Assembly: GCF_000231405.2 (NCBI RefSeq) | Contig: NZ_CP007032.1 | Coordinates: 2,480,001-2,544,000, forward strand | From: Desulfitobacterium metallireducens DSM 15288 | GTDB taxonomy: Bacteria > Bacillota > Desulfitobacteriia > Desulfitobacteriales > Desulfitobacteriaceae | DNA length: 64,000 nt | Direction: 5' to 3' | Shown here: positions 9,319 through 19,087 of the stretch, one piece after another | How the letters are laid out: each line of letters starts with the position of its first letter | Numbering within the stretch: position 1 is the first letter of the stretch | Position numbers and translations under genes: made by a program | The notes under the pieces: model-generated | What the model was told of the DNA's origin: nothing | Databases searched by the model: none | Seen by the model: the letters and a program-made list of their open reading frames with translations, nothing else

Positions 9319-9320
9319 CT

Positions 9321-10079
9321 TTAATGAAAACTCGTAACCAGCGACTGAACGACCAAATTCCAACCATCCACCAAGACAAAAAGCAAAAGCTTAAAAGGCA
9401 AGGAGATCATCATCGGAGGAAGCATCATCATCCCCATGGACATCAGTGTACTGGACACAATCATATCGATAACCATAAAAGGAATAAAAATAGCAAAACC
9501 CATTTGAAAAGCAGTTTTTAATTCACTAATAATAAACGAAGGAATAAGGACGTAGGTCGGGATATCGTTATAGGTTTTAGGGCGCTCTATTTTGGCCATT
9601 CCTACAAATAATTCGAGATCCTTTTCACGGGTCTGTTTAAACATAAAGGTCCTTATCGGCGCTTCTGCCTTACTCAAGGCTTCCGTCTGGGTAATCTGAC
9701 TATTCAAATAGGGTTGTAAGGCCTGAGTATTTACTTCATTCCACGTCGGTTGCATTACAAAAAAAGTAAGAAATAAGGCTAGTCCAACCAAAACCTGGTT
9801 TGGAGGCAATTGTTGAGTCCCTAAGGCATTACGAACAAAGGACAAAACGATGATAATCCGAGTAAACGAAGTCATCAGCACAAGAATTGCAGGAGCGATG
9901 GAGAGCACGGTTAGAAGCAATAGGATTTGCAGTGATGTACTCGTTTGCTCTGCGGTCGTTGCACCTAAATCTAACGATAATCCTGCAGCAAGCACTGGGC
10001 TCGCCTGCTGTAAGATTCCAAACCCCAAAACGCCCCAGCCTAACGCAAATTTCATTAAGCGACTCTTAAGGAGGTTCAT
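9321..10079 (-). CDS. fliP: Flagellar export gate protein FliP
   Basis: 252 residues. It has an N-terminal signal-like segment ending near SPVLAAG, then the family sequences MTSFTRIIIVLSFVRNALGTQQLPPNQVLVGLALFLTFF and FIPFMVIDMIVSSTLMSMGMMMLPP. FliP forms the core of the export gate with FliQ and FliR. It overlaps fliO by four bases. Confidence 0.96.
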   Translation of the reverse strand: MNLLKSRLMKFALGWGVLGFGILQQASPVLAAGLSLDLGATTAEQTSTSLQILLLLTVLSIAPAILVLMTSFTRIIIVLSFVRNALGTQQLPPNQVLVGLALFLTFFVMQPTWNEVNTQALQPYLNSQITQTEALSKAEAPIRTFMFKQTREKDLELFVGMAKIERPKTYNDIPTYVLIPSFIISELKTAFQMGFAIFIPFMVIDMIVSSTLMSMGMMMLPPMMISLPFKLLLFVLVDGWNLVVQSLVTSFH

Positions 10080-10549
10080 TTTTCAACCTCCTTCATAAGG
10101 CGTTCGAGTTCCTTGGAGAAGGAATCTTTCTCTGTGCGTTTCTTACCACTGAAAAGCTTCTGCATGAGTTTACTGATTTCACCTTCTGCTCTTTCCACAG
10201 GTCGATTTGCAAGCTCATCGAGAATTTCTGTCGCCAACTCTGGATCATCAATTTCCGTAAGTTTCTCAATGTGATGGTCTGTCCCACCCAGGACTTGTAA
10301 CTTACCGGCAATCTCGACCAGATAGAGCGATTGTTGTCCAAAAAGAATTTGTCGATCTAAGACTCTAGCCCACGGCGCGTTCATCCCCCGCATCGCCGAA
10401 TTATTCAGACGGCGAATCATTCTTAAGGCGACAAACAAGATAATTAAAAAGATAAGTACCGTTATCACAATGCCCCACCAAGAAGAGCTGGTAGCCTGAG
10501 GGGTTACCGTCTCACTAGGAACCCATGGTTGACTTTCAAAATCTGACAT
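10076..10549 (-). CDS. fliO: Flagellar biosynthesis protein FliO/FliZ
   Basis: 157 residues with one membrane helix near residues 23-43 (WWGIVITVLIFLIILFVALRMI). The cytoplasmic domain carries LDRQILFGQQSLYLVEIAGKLQVLGGTDHHIEKL, matching the FliO fold. FliO is a scaffold for assembly of the FliP-FliR complex. Its position between cheY and fliP is the canonical one (fliZ in Bacillus naming). Confidence 0.88.
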   Translation of the reverse strand: MSDFESQPWVPSETVTPQATSSSWWGIVITVLIFLIILFVALRMIRRLNNSAMRGMNAPWARVLDRQILFGQQSLYLVEIAGKLQVLGGTDHHIEKLTEIDDPELATEILDELANRPVERAEGEISKLMQKLFSGKKRTEKDSFSKELERLMKEVEK

Positions 10550-10552
10550 ACT

Positions 10553-10915
10553 TTATTTCAGTGCCTTAGCTACTGCCTCAAGTACGCGATCCGCTTGGAA
10601 CGGCTTCACAATAAAGTCTTTTGCACCCGACTGAATGGCATCAATGACCATCGCTTGCTGACCCATCGCACTACACATAATAATACGAGCTTCAGGGGCG
10701 CGTTTACGGATTTCCCTAACAGCCTGTAAGCCATCCATTTCTGGCATGGTGATATCCATAATCACGAGATCTGGAGTTAACTCCGTATACTTATCCACGG
10801 CGATTGCACCATTCTCCGCTTCACCTACAACGTTATATCCATTTTTAGACAGAATATCCTTTACCATCATCCTCATAAACGCTGCATCATCAACAATTAA
10901 CACATTTGCACTCAC
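10553..10915 (-). CDS. cheY: Chemotaxis response regulator CheY
   Basis: 120 residues, a single receiver domain. The acidic pair is in VLIVDDAAFMR, the phosphoacceptor Asp in LVIMDITMPEMDG, the conserved Thr/Ser in CSAMGQQ and the Lys in FIVKPFQ. It starts at a GTG with GAGGAGG upstream. CheY-P would bind the FliM/FliY switch encoded just upstream in the same operon. CheC and FliY are the likely phosphatases. Confidence 0.95.
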   Translation of the reverse strand: MSANVLIVDDAAFMRMMVKDILSKNGYNVVGEAENGAIAVDKYTELTPDLVIMDITMPEMDGLQAVREIRKRAPEARIIMCSAMGQQAMVIDAIQSGAKDFIVKPFQADRVLEAVAKALK

Positions 10916-10968
10916 AAGTGTTCCTCCTCATCGCCTTCGGCGTAATTTTCAAACGTTGTTCTGCTTCT

Positions 10969-12111
10969 TTATTGAATACTTGTCATCCGTTCACTGGGTT
11001 GAACAATATCTGTAATCCGGATGCCGAACGTTTCATTAATGACAACCACTTCGCACTTAGCCACTAATTTACCATTAACAATCATATCAACAGGTTCTCC
11101 TGCTAAACGATCGAGTTCAATCACTGAACCTGGACCGAGTTCCAAAATCTCTTTAATTGTCTTTTTGGCCTTCCCAAGCTCGACGCTGACTTGAAGGGGA
11201 ACATCGAGAATCAACCCGAGATTGTCTTGACTAACGGTAAGATTTGTCGGTCTCAATGGCGCAAATTGGGCCGGTTGAACCGAAGTGGGCGGATAATTCG
11301 GTTGGGGCGGAGGACTAGAAGGCATCATCGTTTGAGTCCTCGGTTGAACGGGTTGAGTCTGAACCGGCTGCGGTTGAACAGGTTGTGGCTGCACCTTCGG
11401 TTGTGATTGTGCTTTTGCTGGTGCCACAGATGCAGGAGCCTCTATCGTCCCCATCAGCTTAGATACCATCCCTTTAGCCACCGAAACCGGGATCACTTGG
11501 ATTAAGATACTATCGATAACATCCTCGACAACCATCCGAAAAGAAATTCGAATCAAGGGTTCATTTGGCGGAAAAAATTCATGGTTTTCTTCCCCTAAAT
11601 CATTAAGAACCAATTGCGGAGGCGTAATATCAACCATGGAATTAAACATTGTGGACATCGATGTAGCCGCGGAGCCCATCATTTGATTCATGGCTTCCGA
11701 AATTCCACTAATCTGTAATTCTGAAAGCTCAGGTGAAGGATTTTTACCATCCCCGCCCATCATCATATCAACGATAACCGATCCATCCCGTTGGGACAAG
11801 ATAAGAAAATTAGAGCCTTCAATTCCTGCCTTATATTTGACATCCACGATGACCGATGGAATTGGGTAATCTTTGCGAACTTGTTCAGCATTTGTGACAT
11901 CAACCTTAGGTGTCGTAATATCGACTTTCTTACCTAAAAGCTGGGATAAAGTCGTTGCTGCAGTTCCCATGGAGATATTGGCAATCTCGCCAATAGCATC
12001 CTTCTCCATTTCCGTAAATTCCACGACCGGTTCCTCTGCAGAAGGCTCTGGCGTCATCGTTCCTCGGAGCAAAGCATCAATTTCTTCTTGGGAAAGCATC
12101 CCGTTACCCAT
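10969..12111 (-). CDS. fliY: Flagellar switch protein and CheY-P phosphatase FliY
   Basis: 380 residues. The N-terminal peptide GMLSQEEIDALL is shared with FliM. Next comes a CheC-like phosphatase domain with EIANISMGTAATTLSQLLG and ISEAMNQMMGSAATSMS. A Pro/Gln-rich linker (about residues 228-280) follows, then a C-terminal SpoA/FliN domain (LDVPLQVSVELGKAKKTIKEIL). It forms the C-ring and removes phosphate from CheY. It overlaps fliM by 8 bases. Confidence 0.96.
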   Translation of the reverse strand: MGNGMLSQEEIDALLRGTMTPEPSAEEPVVEFTEMEKDAIGEIANISMGTAATTLSQLLGKKVDITTPKVDVTNAEQVRKDYPIPSVIVDVKYKAGIEGSNFLILSQRDGSVIVDMMMGGDGKNPSPELSELQISGISEAMNQMMGSAATSMSTMFNSMVDITPPQLVLNDLGEENHEFFPPNEPLIRISFRMVVEDVIDSILIQVIPVSVAKGMVSKLMGTIEAPASVAPAKAQSQPKVQPQPVQPQPVQTQPVQPRTQTMMPSSPPPQPNYPPTSVQPAQFAPLRPTNLTVSQDNLGLILDVPLQVSVELGKAKKTIKEILELGPGSVIELDRLAGEPVDMIVNGKLVAKCEVVVINETFGIRITDIVQPSERMTSIQ

Positions 12112-13102
12112 CTATATCCCCTCCTTCTTCTTCGACAGTTTCTGTTAATTGAACAGCAAGATGTTCCCCACTTAAGCCAGGAACTCCCCGAAACTTTTTA
12201 TAGTTCCCGACATAGATCGAGAGGGCATTTTCTACCCCTTGCTGGAGAGGAATCACATCTCCTGGTGCAAGTTCTAAGAGATCTCTGACCGAAATTTCAG
12301 TCTGTCCAAGCAGTACAGTCGTATCAATCTTGGCCCATTGAATTTTCTTGCGGATCATTTTGACCTGTTCTGGACTTCTCACCTTGGCCTGTGTCGCGAA
12401 CAGGAAAAAGGTACTTAGTTTTTCCAGGATGGGTTCAACCACCAAATAGGGTAAACAAAAGTTGATCATCCCGATCGCTTCGCCCACTTTTACTTCAAGC
12501 GTGATCAACACAACCATCTCATTGGGTGCCACGATTTGTGTAAATGAAGGGTTCGTCTCTAATGTCCTGAATTTCGGGGTGAGCTCTGCCACATCAGCCC
12601 AAGATTCTTCGAGTAGTTCGATCATTTGACTCAATCGATGTTCCATAATCGTACTTTCGATCTCGGTTAGATCCCGATTCTTTTCAGAGGTATTTCCTAT
12701 CCCCCCTAGTAACAAATCAATAATCACAAAGGCTAACCCTGGACTCATCTCCATGAGCAACGTGCCTTCGAGGGGCTCAAAATTGAAAATCCCGAGAATC
12801 GTTGGATTAGGCAGAGACCGGATAAATTCGTCATACGTAATCTGTTCAATAGAAAGCACTTTGGTCTCAATTACTGAATGCAAATGTCCAGATAAATACG
12901 TGGTCAGCGATCGGCAATAGTTCTCATGAATATTCTGGAGAGAGTGAATCTGATCTTTGGAGAACTTATTCGGTCGTTTAAAATCATAAACTCGGATTTT
13001 CTTTTGCACCTTGGTCGTTTTTATTTCTTCCGCATCCACTTCCCCTTCGGAAAGTGCGCTTAGCAGTGCATCAATTTCCGCCTGGGATAGAACGTCTCCC
13101 AT
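12104..13102 (-). CDS. fliM: Flagellar motor switch protein FliM
   Basis: 332 residues. The N-terminal CheY-binding peptide (LSQAEIDALLSAL), the middle domain with GGxG-like LLLGGIGNTSEKNRDLTEIE, and a C-terminal SpoA domain (TVLLGQTEISVRDLLELAPGDVIPL) are all in place. It forms the C-ring between FliG and FliY. Confidence 0.97.
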   Translation of the reverse strand: MGDVLSQAEIDALLSALSEGEVDAEEIKTTKVQKKIRVYDFKRPNKFSKDQIHSLQNIHENYCRSLTTYLSGHLHSVIETKVLSIEQITYDEFIRSLPNPTILGIFNFEPLEGTLLMEMSPGLAFVIIDLLLGGIGNTSEKNRDLTEIESTIMEHRLSQMIELLEESWADVAELTPKFRTLETNPSFTQIVAPNEMVVLITLEVKVGEAIGMINFCLPYLVVEPILEKLSTFFLFATQAKVRSPEQVKMIRKKIQWAKIDTTVLLGQTEISVRDLLELAPGDVIPLQQGVENALSIYVGNYKKFRGVPGLSGEHLAVQLTETVEEEGGDIDG

Positions 13103-13143
13103 AAGATCCCCCCTCTCAACCGTTTACTTTATATTGGCTATAC

Positions 13144-13569
13144 CTACTGATAAATGAAGGTAAGGAAAAGGATGTCCTGAATTTTATTTCCTGTCACTTC
13201 ATTCAATTGATCAATGAGTTCTTTTTTCAATTGATCCCGATTCTGTGGCTGCATGTCTTTTAGCGATTTACTAGACAACACCGTATTGATGCGATCTTTA
13301 ATAAAACTGGTTTTCGCTTTAATATCAACATCTGATTTCTTACCGGATCCCACAACAGAAATCTGCGTTTTTAAGAAAGATCCTCCTTGTAAATTGACCG
13401 TAAACTCTCCAATTTCAACAACGGGCCCATCTTGAACGACTGCTTGCGTTTGTGTCGTTGTTGCTGTTTTCGGAAAAAAGAGGGTTTGAACCCCAATTGT
13501 CCCTCCAACTCCGATGGCAAGCCCTAAGACAGGGGGAAGTATCTTCGCCATTAGACTCTTTAGATTCAT
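13144..13569 (-). CDS. fliL: Flagellar basal body-associated protein FliL
   Basis: 141 residues from ATG 13567-13569, which overlaps the flbD stop as ATGA. The frame is open a little upstream, but that part lies within flbD. One N-terminal membrane helix (ILPPVLGLAIGVGGTIGVQTLFF) is followed by a periplasmic domain with EIGEFTVNLQGGSFLKTQISV and the conserved end ILFLTFIYQ. FliL supports stator function. Confidence 0.93.
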   Translation of the reverse strand: MNLKSLMAKILPPVLGLAIGVGGTIGVQTLFFPKTATTTQTQAVVQDGPVVEIGEFTVNLQGGSFLKTQISVVGSGKKSDVDIKAKTSFIKDRINTVLSSKSLKDMQPQNRDQLKKELIDQLNEVTGNKIQDILFLTFIYQ

Positions 13570-13778
13570 TCCTTCGACTCCTCTACTTCTGAATACAAGG
13601 GATGGCATTGCTGATGAAACTTCGCAATTCTTGCGATCAGCTCATCCAAACGTTCTGAGACGATATATTTATTTCCACCCGTCAAGGTAATCACCGTGTC
13701 CGGGGTTTCTTCCATAGTTTCAATCAGGTCACAGTTCAGAACAAATGTCTTTCCATTGAGACGCGTCACATAAATCAT
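13566..13778 (-). CDS. flbD: Flagellar FlbD family protein (YlzI)
   Basis: 70 residues; starts MIYVTRLNGKTFVLNCDLIETMEETPDTVITLTGG, the hallmark of the small Firmicute FlbD/YlzI family. It is sandwiched with four-base overlaps between fliJ and fliL. In Bacillus the hook genes fliK, flgD and flgE lie between fliJ and this gene; here they are missing. Confidence 0.92.
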   Translation of the reverse strand: MIYVTRLNGKTFVLNCDLIETMEETPDTVITLTGGNKYIVSERLDELIARIAKFHQQCHPLYSEVEESKE

Positions 13779-14251
13779 AAATAAGTTCCATCCTCTGTTT
13801 CAGACTTCTGTTGTTCCTGTTGTCGGATAAAAATGACCTGACCTGTTTCATCAAGGGCCTTCTGTTCGCGACGTTGTTCCTTCAGCCAAAACGCCGCTTC
13901 TTGCTTTTCTTTGAGCTTTTTGAGTTTTTCCTGTTCCTGATGAGCGTTTCTTACCCGTAAACGTTGCACATCCACAACTTTTTCTTGAAGTTCTAATTCC
14001 TGCTGTAACTTGCGAAGCTGTTGAAGGAGGCTAACTGCATACTCTTGCCAACTTCCTAAATGCTCGGGTTCTTTGAGTCCTGCTTCTCTCTGACCTTCTA
14101 ATGCCTTTTGCCATTGTTTTTCCTTATCGATACAGAACGTTTTTTTTTGGTGAAGCTTCTCCAGTTCTTTTGCTAAGCACCGACGTTCATTTTCCAACTC
14201 ACGTTCGGCCAAACGTAAAGGGGCGTCCAACCGAAACTTAAATTGCGGCAT
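13775..14251 (-). CDS. fliJ: Flagellar export chaperone FliJ
   Basis: 158 residues, almost entirely heptad-like coiled coil rich in E, K, Q and L. It starts FKFRLDAPLRLAERELENERRCLAKEL, as FliJ proteins do. FliJ is the stalk-like partner of the FliI ATPase. It overlaps fliI by 14 bases and flbD by four. Confidence 0.88.
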   Translation of the reverse strand: MPQFKFRLDAPLRLAERELENERRCLAKELEKLHQKKTFCIDKEKQWQKALEGQREAGLKEPEHLGSWQEYAVSLLQQLRKLQQELELQEKVVDVQRLRVRNAHQEQEKLKKLKEKQEAAFWLKEQRREQKALDETGQVIFIRQQEQQKSETEDGTYL

Positions 14252-15554
14252 GGCTTAAGCATCCTTTCATCTGCTCTAACATCTCTACAAAGCTCACTTT
14301 TTCATTCACACCTTGACAAAGGAAACCTTCAATGCCGTCATTATGAGCGATAGCATCATCAATTCGCGGACTACTTCCCGAAACATAGGCTCCGATGTCA
14401 ATCAAATCTTTAGCATCCTGGTAAACTGCGAGATATTCTCGAAAGCTCCCCGCCATGTTCTGATGTTCAGGGTTTACAATATCCGACATCACCCGACTGA
14501 CAGATTGCATAATATCAATTGCCGGATAATGGTTTTGAGCCGCCAAATCCCGCGTGAGCACGATATGTCCATCCAATATCCCCCTTACTGCGTCGGCGAT
14601 GGGTTCGTTATGATCATCCCCGTCAACTAAAACGGTGTAAATCCCCGTAATACTTCCTTCCTGGGACATTCCCGACCTTTCAAGAAGTTTAGGAAGGAGC
14701 GAGAAAACGGAAGGAGGGTAACCCCGAGTTGCTGGCGGTTCCCCCGCCGTTAATCCTACTTCCCGCTGAGCCATCGCAAAACGGGTCACGGAGTCCATCA
14801 TCAGGAGAACATTTTTTCCGAGATCTCGGAAGTATTCAGCAATCGCAGTCGCCGTGTAGGCCGCTTTTAACCGTACTAAAGCCGGTTGATCGGAAGTCGC
14901 TATAACCAGGACAGAACGCTTCATCCCCTCAGGTCCGAGATCCTTTTCAATAAAGTCTCGCAGTTCACGGCCACGTTCTCCCACGAGGGCAATAACGTTA
15001 ATATCAGCGGTACAATTTCGGGCCATCATTCCCAAAAGTGTACTTTTTCCCACGCCTGAACCCGCGAAGATCCCGATTCTCTGTCCTTTTCCAATCGTTA
15101 GCAGGCCATCCACCGCTCGAACCCCAACACTCAAGGGATCACGAATACGCGGACGTAAAAAAGCGTTGGGAGGTGAATTTTGAAGCGGATATTCGCCTCC
15201 TTCACAATCCAGAGGACGCCCATCCAAGGGATGTCCTAACCCATCTAAGATGCGGCCCAATAAGCTCGGACCTACCCCCACTGTGAGCTTATGTTGCTGG
15301 GGAACAACCCGATCTCCCGGAGCGATCCCCTCTAACTCAGCTAAAGGCATAAGTAACGTCGTCGAATTGCGAAAACCAACCACCTCAGCGGGGATCTCTG
15401 CCCCCTCACGGGTGATAATTTTGCAGTACGCACCAACACTTACCCGAGGTCCATCCGATTCAACCATCAAGCCGATGATCTTAGCCACACGACCTTGTGG
15501 GATAATGGGTTCCATATTCTGTACTTTATCGGCCAGTCTGTTCCAATCCCTCAT
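14238..15554 (-). CDS. fliI: Flagellum-specific ATPase FliI
   Basis: 438 residues. The Walker A motif is IFAGSGVGKSTLLGMMARN and Walker B is NVLLMMDSVTRFAMAQREVGL. The ALVGERGREL and GEPPATRGYPPSVFSLLPKLLERSG blocks are typical of the F1-beta-like export ATPases. It overlaps fliH by 29 bases, its regulatory partner. Confidence 0.97.
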   Translation of the reverse strand: MRDWNRLADKVQNMEPIIPQGRVAKIIGLMVESDGPRVSVGAYCKIITREGAEIPAEVVGFRNSTTLLMPLAELEGIAPGDRVVPQQHKLTVGVGPSLLGRILDGLGHPLDGRPLDCEGGEYPLQNSPPNAFLRPRIRDPLSVGVRAVDGLLTIGKGQRIGIFAGSGVGKSTLLGMMARNCTADINVIALVGERGRELRDFIEKDLGPEGMKRSVLVIATSDQPALVRLKAAYTATAIAEYFRDLGKNVLLMMDSVTRFAMAQREVGLTAGEPPATRGYPPSVFSLLPKLLERSGMSQEGSITGIYTVLVDGDDHNEPIADAVRGILDGHIVLTRDLAAQNHYPAIDIMQSVSRVMSDIVNPEHQNMAGSFREYLAVYQDAKDLIDIGAYVSGSSPRIDDAIAHNDGIEGFLCQGVNEKVSFVEMLEQMKGCLSHAAI

Positions 15555-16413
15555 GATTTAATTCCTCTCCCAGGAGTTGTTCTAGATGAGACAATTGAAG
15601 GTCTAAACGCGAATCGAAAATCCCTTCAGAACATTCTAAAAAGCTATCCCCCGGATGGAGGGTATCATCGGCAACATAGGTAAGATTCAGCTTCGTCTCA
15701 GTATTGGTTTTCTGGAGCCAAACAAAATCTTCGGGTGAAACATGTAATCTCCAGCCCTCCCGCTCCTGTGGAAACAACGTAAGCGCTTTGATCTGATTTT
15801 TAAGTAATTCAGGATTAATATTCAGGCTTGCGCGGGCGACCCGTTCGGCGATCATCAAACTCAGATGAAGAAGATCGTTATCGACTTTTTTAAATTCCTC
15901 TTGTGCCGCGTTTTGGACACGGTGAAGAAGCATCTGGGCCTGTTCCACTTTCTCTGCGACTTCGTGTTCTCCCTGAGTTTTGCCGGCGGCGTATCCTTCA
16001 GCCTGCCCCTGAGCAAACCCTTTTTCATACCCTTCAGCTTGAGCTTTAGCCGTTACTTCCTCACTTATCCGCTGCTTTAGTTCATCAGCCTCAACCTGAG
16101 CCTGTGCCCGGATGTGTTCAGCCTCAGCTTCCGCCTTTTCTAGAAGGCTCTGGGCTTCAGCTTTTGTCTGGTTCATCAATTCAGAACGATCCGCTTCTTG
16201 AATGCTAGCTTGCTTTTGCTCACCCAAGGGTTCAATTGAACTGCCAAAACTGACAACTCCAGTCTCAGATTCCATAACATCTCTCACAACTGCCAGATGC
16301 CCACCTAAGAGCTGAAAGCCCTCGAAATTATTCTCAACTAAACGCGGGATCGAAACTTCAACTGCTTGGCTTTTTACTACACGTGATTTAATAAATGAGT
16401 TCATCGCCGCCAC
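15526..16413 (-). CDS. fliH: Flagellar assembly protein FliH
   Basis: 295 residues. The central region is a long Ala/Glu/Gln-rich coiled coil with glycine-spaced repeats (KGFAQGQAEGYAAGKTQGEHEV) characteristic of FliH. A C-terminal V/A-type ATPase E-subunit-like domain (LSLMIAERVARASLNINPELL) follows. It regulates FliI. It overlaps fliG by 26 bases. Confidence 0.92.
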   Translation of the reverse strand: MAAMNSFIKSRVVKSQAVEVSIPRLVENNFEGFQLLGGHLAVVRDVMESETGVVSFGSSIEPLGEQKQASIQEADRSELMNQTKAEAQSLLEKAEAEAEHIRAQAQVEADELKQRISEEVTAKAQAEGYEKGFAQGQAEGYAAGKTQGEHEVAEKVEQAQMLLHRVQNAAQEEFKKVDNDLLHLSLMIAERVARASLNINPELLKNQIKALTLFPQEREGWRLHVSPEDFVWLQKTNTETKLNLTYVADDTLHPGDSFLECSEGIFDSRLDLQLSHLEQLLGEELNHEGLEQTGR

Positions 16414-17392
16414 CTCTCGAAATCACAATAGCACCACTTTCTTCAAGTCGCCGAATAACCTTAACAATTCGCTGTTGGGCGTCTTCAACATCGCGCAAAC
16501 GGACAGGACCCATGAATTCTATATCTTCTTTCAGCATCTGAGAAGCGCGAGCCGACATGTTCTGCATGATCTTCTCCCCAACTTCCGGATTCGAGCCTTT
16601 GATAGCCAAGGCCAAGTCTTTCGAATCCACTTCCCGAAGGACCAGCTGAATTCCCCGGTCATCCAGCATCACGATATCTTCAAAGACAAACATTTGTCGT
16701 TTCACTTGTTCTGCAAGTTCTGGATCATCCATTTCTAAGGCATCCATGACCACTTTAAGAGTCCCGGGATCGCTCCGGTTAAGGATATCTACGACGCTTT
16801 GGATCCCTCCTGAGGTTGTATAGTCGGTTGGAGCAAGACTCGAAATCTTGCGTTCGAGAATCTTTTCAATTTCCTTGAGTACATCTGGGCTAGTCCTTCC
16901 CATCAAGGCGATTCGGCGGGTGATATCCGCTTGCTTTTCATGAGCAAGACTAGAAAGAATTGTGGCCGCCTTATCTGATGGCAGATGCGTCATAATTAAG
17001 GCAATGGTTTGCGGATGCTCCCCTTGTATAAAGGATAAGAGTTGCTTAGGATCCGTACGTCGCACAAGATCAAATGGACGCATCTTAAGCGAGGAAGAAA
17101 GTCGGGAAATAATATCAAACGCCTTCTGCTCACCTAAGGCTCGTTCCAAAACATCACGAGCATAATCAATCCCGCCTTGAGCGATATAATCATTCGCAAT
17201 ACACATTTGATGGAATTCATCTACAACATTATCTCGCTGCTCAGCCGAGATTTTATGAACATTCGCCATCTCTAACGTTAATTGATCAATTTCCGTCTCA
17301 GTGAGATGCTGTACAATCTTTGCAGATTTATCTGGGCCTAGGGCAATCATCAGGATTGCTGCTTTCTGAATTCCATTTATACTCTGGGTCAT
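16388..17392 (-). CDS. fliG: Flagellar motor switch protein FliG
   Basis: 334 residues from ATG 17390-17392, two bases after the fliF stop, with GGAGG upstream. The three-domain architecture is visible: an N-terminal MS-ring-binding part (INGIQKAAILMIALGPDKSAKIVQHL), middle HPQTIALIMTHL, and C-terminal torque helix sequence (DDRGIQLVLREVDSKDLALAIKGS). Standard length. Confidence 0.96.
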   Translation of the reverse strand: MTQSINGIQKAAILMIALGPDKSAKIVQHLTETEIDQLTLEMANVHKISAEQRDNVVDEFHQMCIANDYIAQGGIDYARDVLERALGEQKAFDIISRLSSSLKMRPFDLVRRTDPKQLLSFIQGEHPQTIALIMTHLPSDKAATILSSLAHEKQADITRRIALMGRTSPDVLKEIEKILERKISSLAPTDYTTSGGIQSVVDILNRSDPGTLKVVMDALEMDDPELAEQVKRQMFVFEDIVMLDDRGIQLVLREVDSKDLALAIKGSNPEVGEKIMQNMSARASQMLKEDIEFMGPVRLRDVEDAQQRIVKVIRRLEESGAIVISRGGGDELIY

Positions 17393-17394
17393 TC

Positions 17395-19008
17395 CTATTT
17401 TTCCTCCGCTAACCATGTCTTAACGAGTTTCGCCACATCATCCGGATTATTTTCTGCGTAAAGCTCAACCGCTTCCTTAACTTTTTGCTTCTCGATTTCT
17501 TCCGCTGATTTCTTCTTTTTCTGAGCAAGTTTCAGATCTGCTTCTCTCTCAGCTTGCTGTTGGGCCTGTTGTTGGGCGAGTAAAAGTTCTTCGGCTGCAG
17601 CGAGCGGAACCGGTTGAAGTTCACCACTCAAGTCAAAACCTCCAGCCTCTGCTTTTCGCTTAGAACGCATACGCAAAACTAAGAAGATAAATACCAAGGC
17701 GAGAAGAGCTCCTATTCCCAACTCTACATATCTTAAAAGCTGTTGATTACGTGCAGCCGCATCTCTTTGTTGTTGCTCTTGATCTATTCCCGTCTTATCG
17801 AAGGGCAAAGCGGCAACTTCGATCTGATCTCCTCGAGTGAGATCAATCCCGCTGGCTGAAGCGACAACCGTTTGAATCTGAGCAAGTTGAGCATTTGTTA
17901 CTACATCAGAATCGGCCATAATGGAAACCGACAAACGTTTAACTGATCCAGGCGCTACGACACGCTGTTCCTGGGTCGAATCCACTTGGTAATTCCGGGT
18001 GGAATCCGTTTTCGCAGAAGTCGAGGTCGACCCATTTGCGGTTGTACCCACATAACCCGGAGCAACATTCGGCGTTACGCCCGGGGTCGCTCCACCTTGT
18101 GCATTATTAGCCGTGTTTTCCGTACTGTTCTTTTCACTGACCACAGCACCGGGTCCGTTTTTTGTAGAATTGATCGACACTTGATCAAAATTGAGCACTG
18201 CATTAGCTCTGACGACTGTTTTCCCCGTTCCAAAAACACGATCTAACATACTTTGAAGAGACTTCTGAAGGTCGGTTTCCACTTTTTGTTGAAGCTGGAG
18301 CTGGGTTACGGTTAATTTTTTAGGATCACTTTCGCTGCTTAGAACATCGGAAAGCGTATTACCCTTTGTATCTACAATCGTCACATTCTCCGGTTGCAGT
18401 CCTTCTACAGATCCGCGTAATAGATTAGCAATCGCCTTGACTTGTTCATCTGCGATCTCCGTTCCGGTTGCTACTTTAAGAGTCACTGCAGCCGTCGCCG
18501 GTTTTTCCTTGTCTGCAAAAAGAGAAGGATCTGGCATAACAATATGAACTCTTGCATCTTCAACTCCGGCCAAGGTCTTCAAGGTCGTTTCCAATTCAGT
18601 CTGCAATCCGAGAACATAACGAATTTTTCGATCAGCATCAGTTTCCCCTAAACGAACTGAGTTCAAATAATCGAAACTAAATTTACTTCCTTGAGGAAGA
18701 CCAGCATTGGCTAATTCCAAACGCACTTCAGAGGCTTGACTTTGCGGGACCATGATCGTTGTTCCGTTATTTGCCAATTGATAATTCACTTTGAGATCTT
18801 TAAGCTTTGTTGTAATTGCCCCAGCATCAGTATCCGCTAAATTCGAAAACAGCGCGACATACTGAGGACGCCCTGCCCATAAGATCAGAGAAACTAAGGC
18901 TACCGTTACGATAAGAGGAGCGATAACGGTAATTATTTTTTGTGGACGGGATAATTTACCCCAGAATTCACGTATTGACTGCTGTATTCCTGCCCACGAA
19001 AAATTCAT
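17395..19008 (-). CDS. fliF: Flagellar MS-ring protein FliF
   Basis: 537 residues from ATG 19006-19008, with AAAGGAGG eight bases upstream; a TTG one codon earlier is also possible. It has an N-terminal membrane helix, ring-building motifs (RIRYVLGLQTELETTL-like region and VEDARVHIVMPDPSLF), a variable middle loop, a second membrane helix near residue 440, and a charged C-terminal FliG-binding tail. Confidence 0.96.
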   Translation of the reverse strand: MNFSWAGIQQSIREFWGKLSRPQKIITVIAPLIVTVALVSLILWAGRPQYVALFSNLADTDAGAITTKLKDLKVNYQLANNGTTIMVPQSQASEVRLELANAGLPQGSKFSFDYLNSVRLGETDADRKIRYVLGLQTELETTLKTLAGVEDARVHIVMPDPSLFADKEKPATAAVTLKVATGTEIADEQVKAIANLLRGSVEGLQPENVTIVDTKGNTLSDVLSSESDPKKLTVTQLQLQQKVETDLQKSLQSMLDRVFGTGKTVVRANAVLNFDQVSINSTKNGPGAVVSEKNSTENTANNAQGGATPGVTPNVAPGYVGTTANGSTSTSAKTDSTRNYQVDSTQEQRVVAPGSVKRLSVSIMADSDVVTNAQLAQIQTVVASASGIDLTRGDQIEVAALPFDKTGIDQEQQQRDAAARNQQLLRYVELGIGALLALVFIFLVLRMRSKRKAEAGGFDLSGELQPVPLAAAEELLLAQQQAQQQAEREADLKLAQKKKKSAEEIEKQKVKEAVELYAENNPDDVAKLVKTWLAEEK

Positions 19009-19087
19009 CAATTGCTCCTCCTTTTCTAAGATTTGTCCCCTTCAATTCTGCTTTACCTCGCGTATTAATGTTTAAATATAAACGAAC

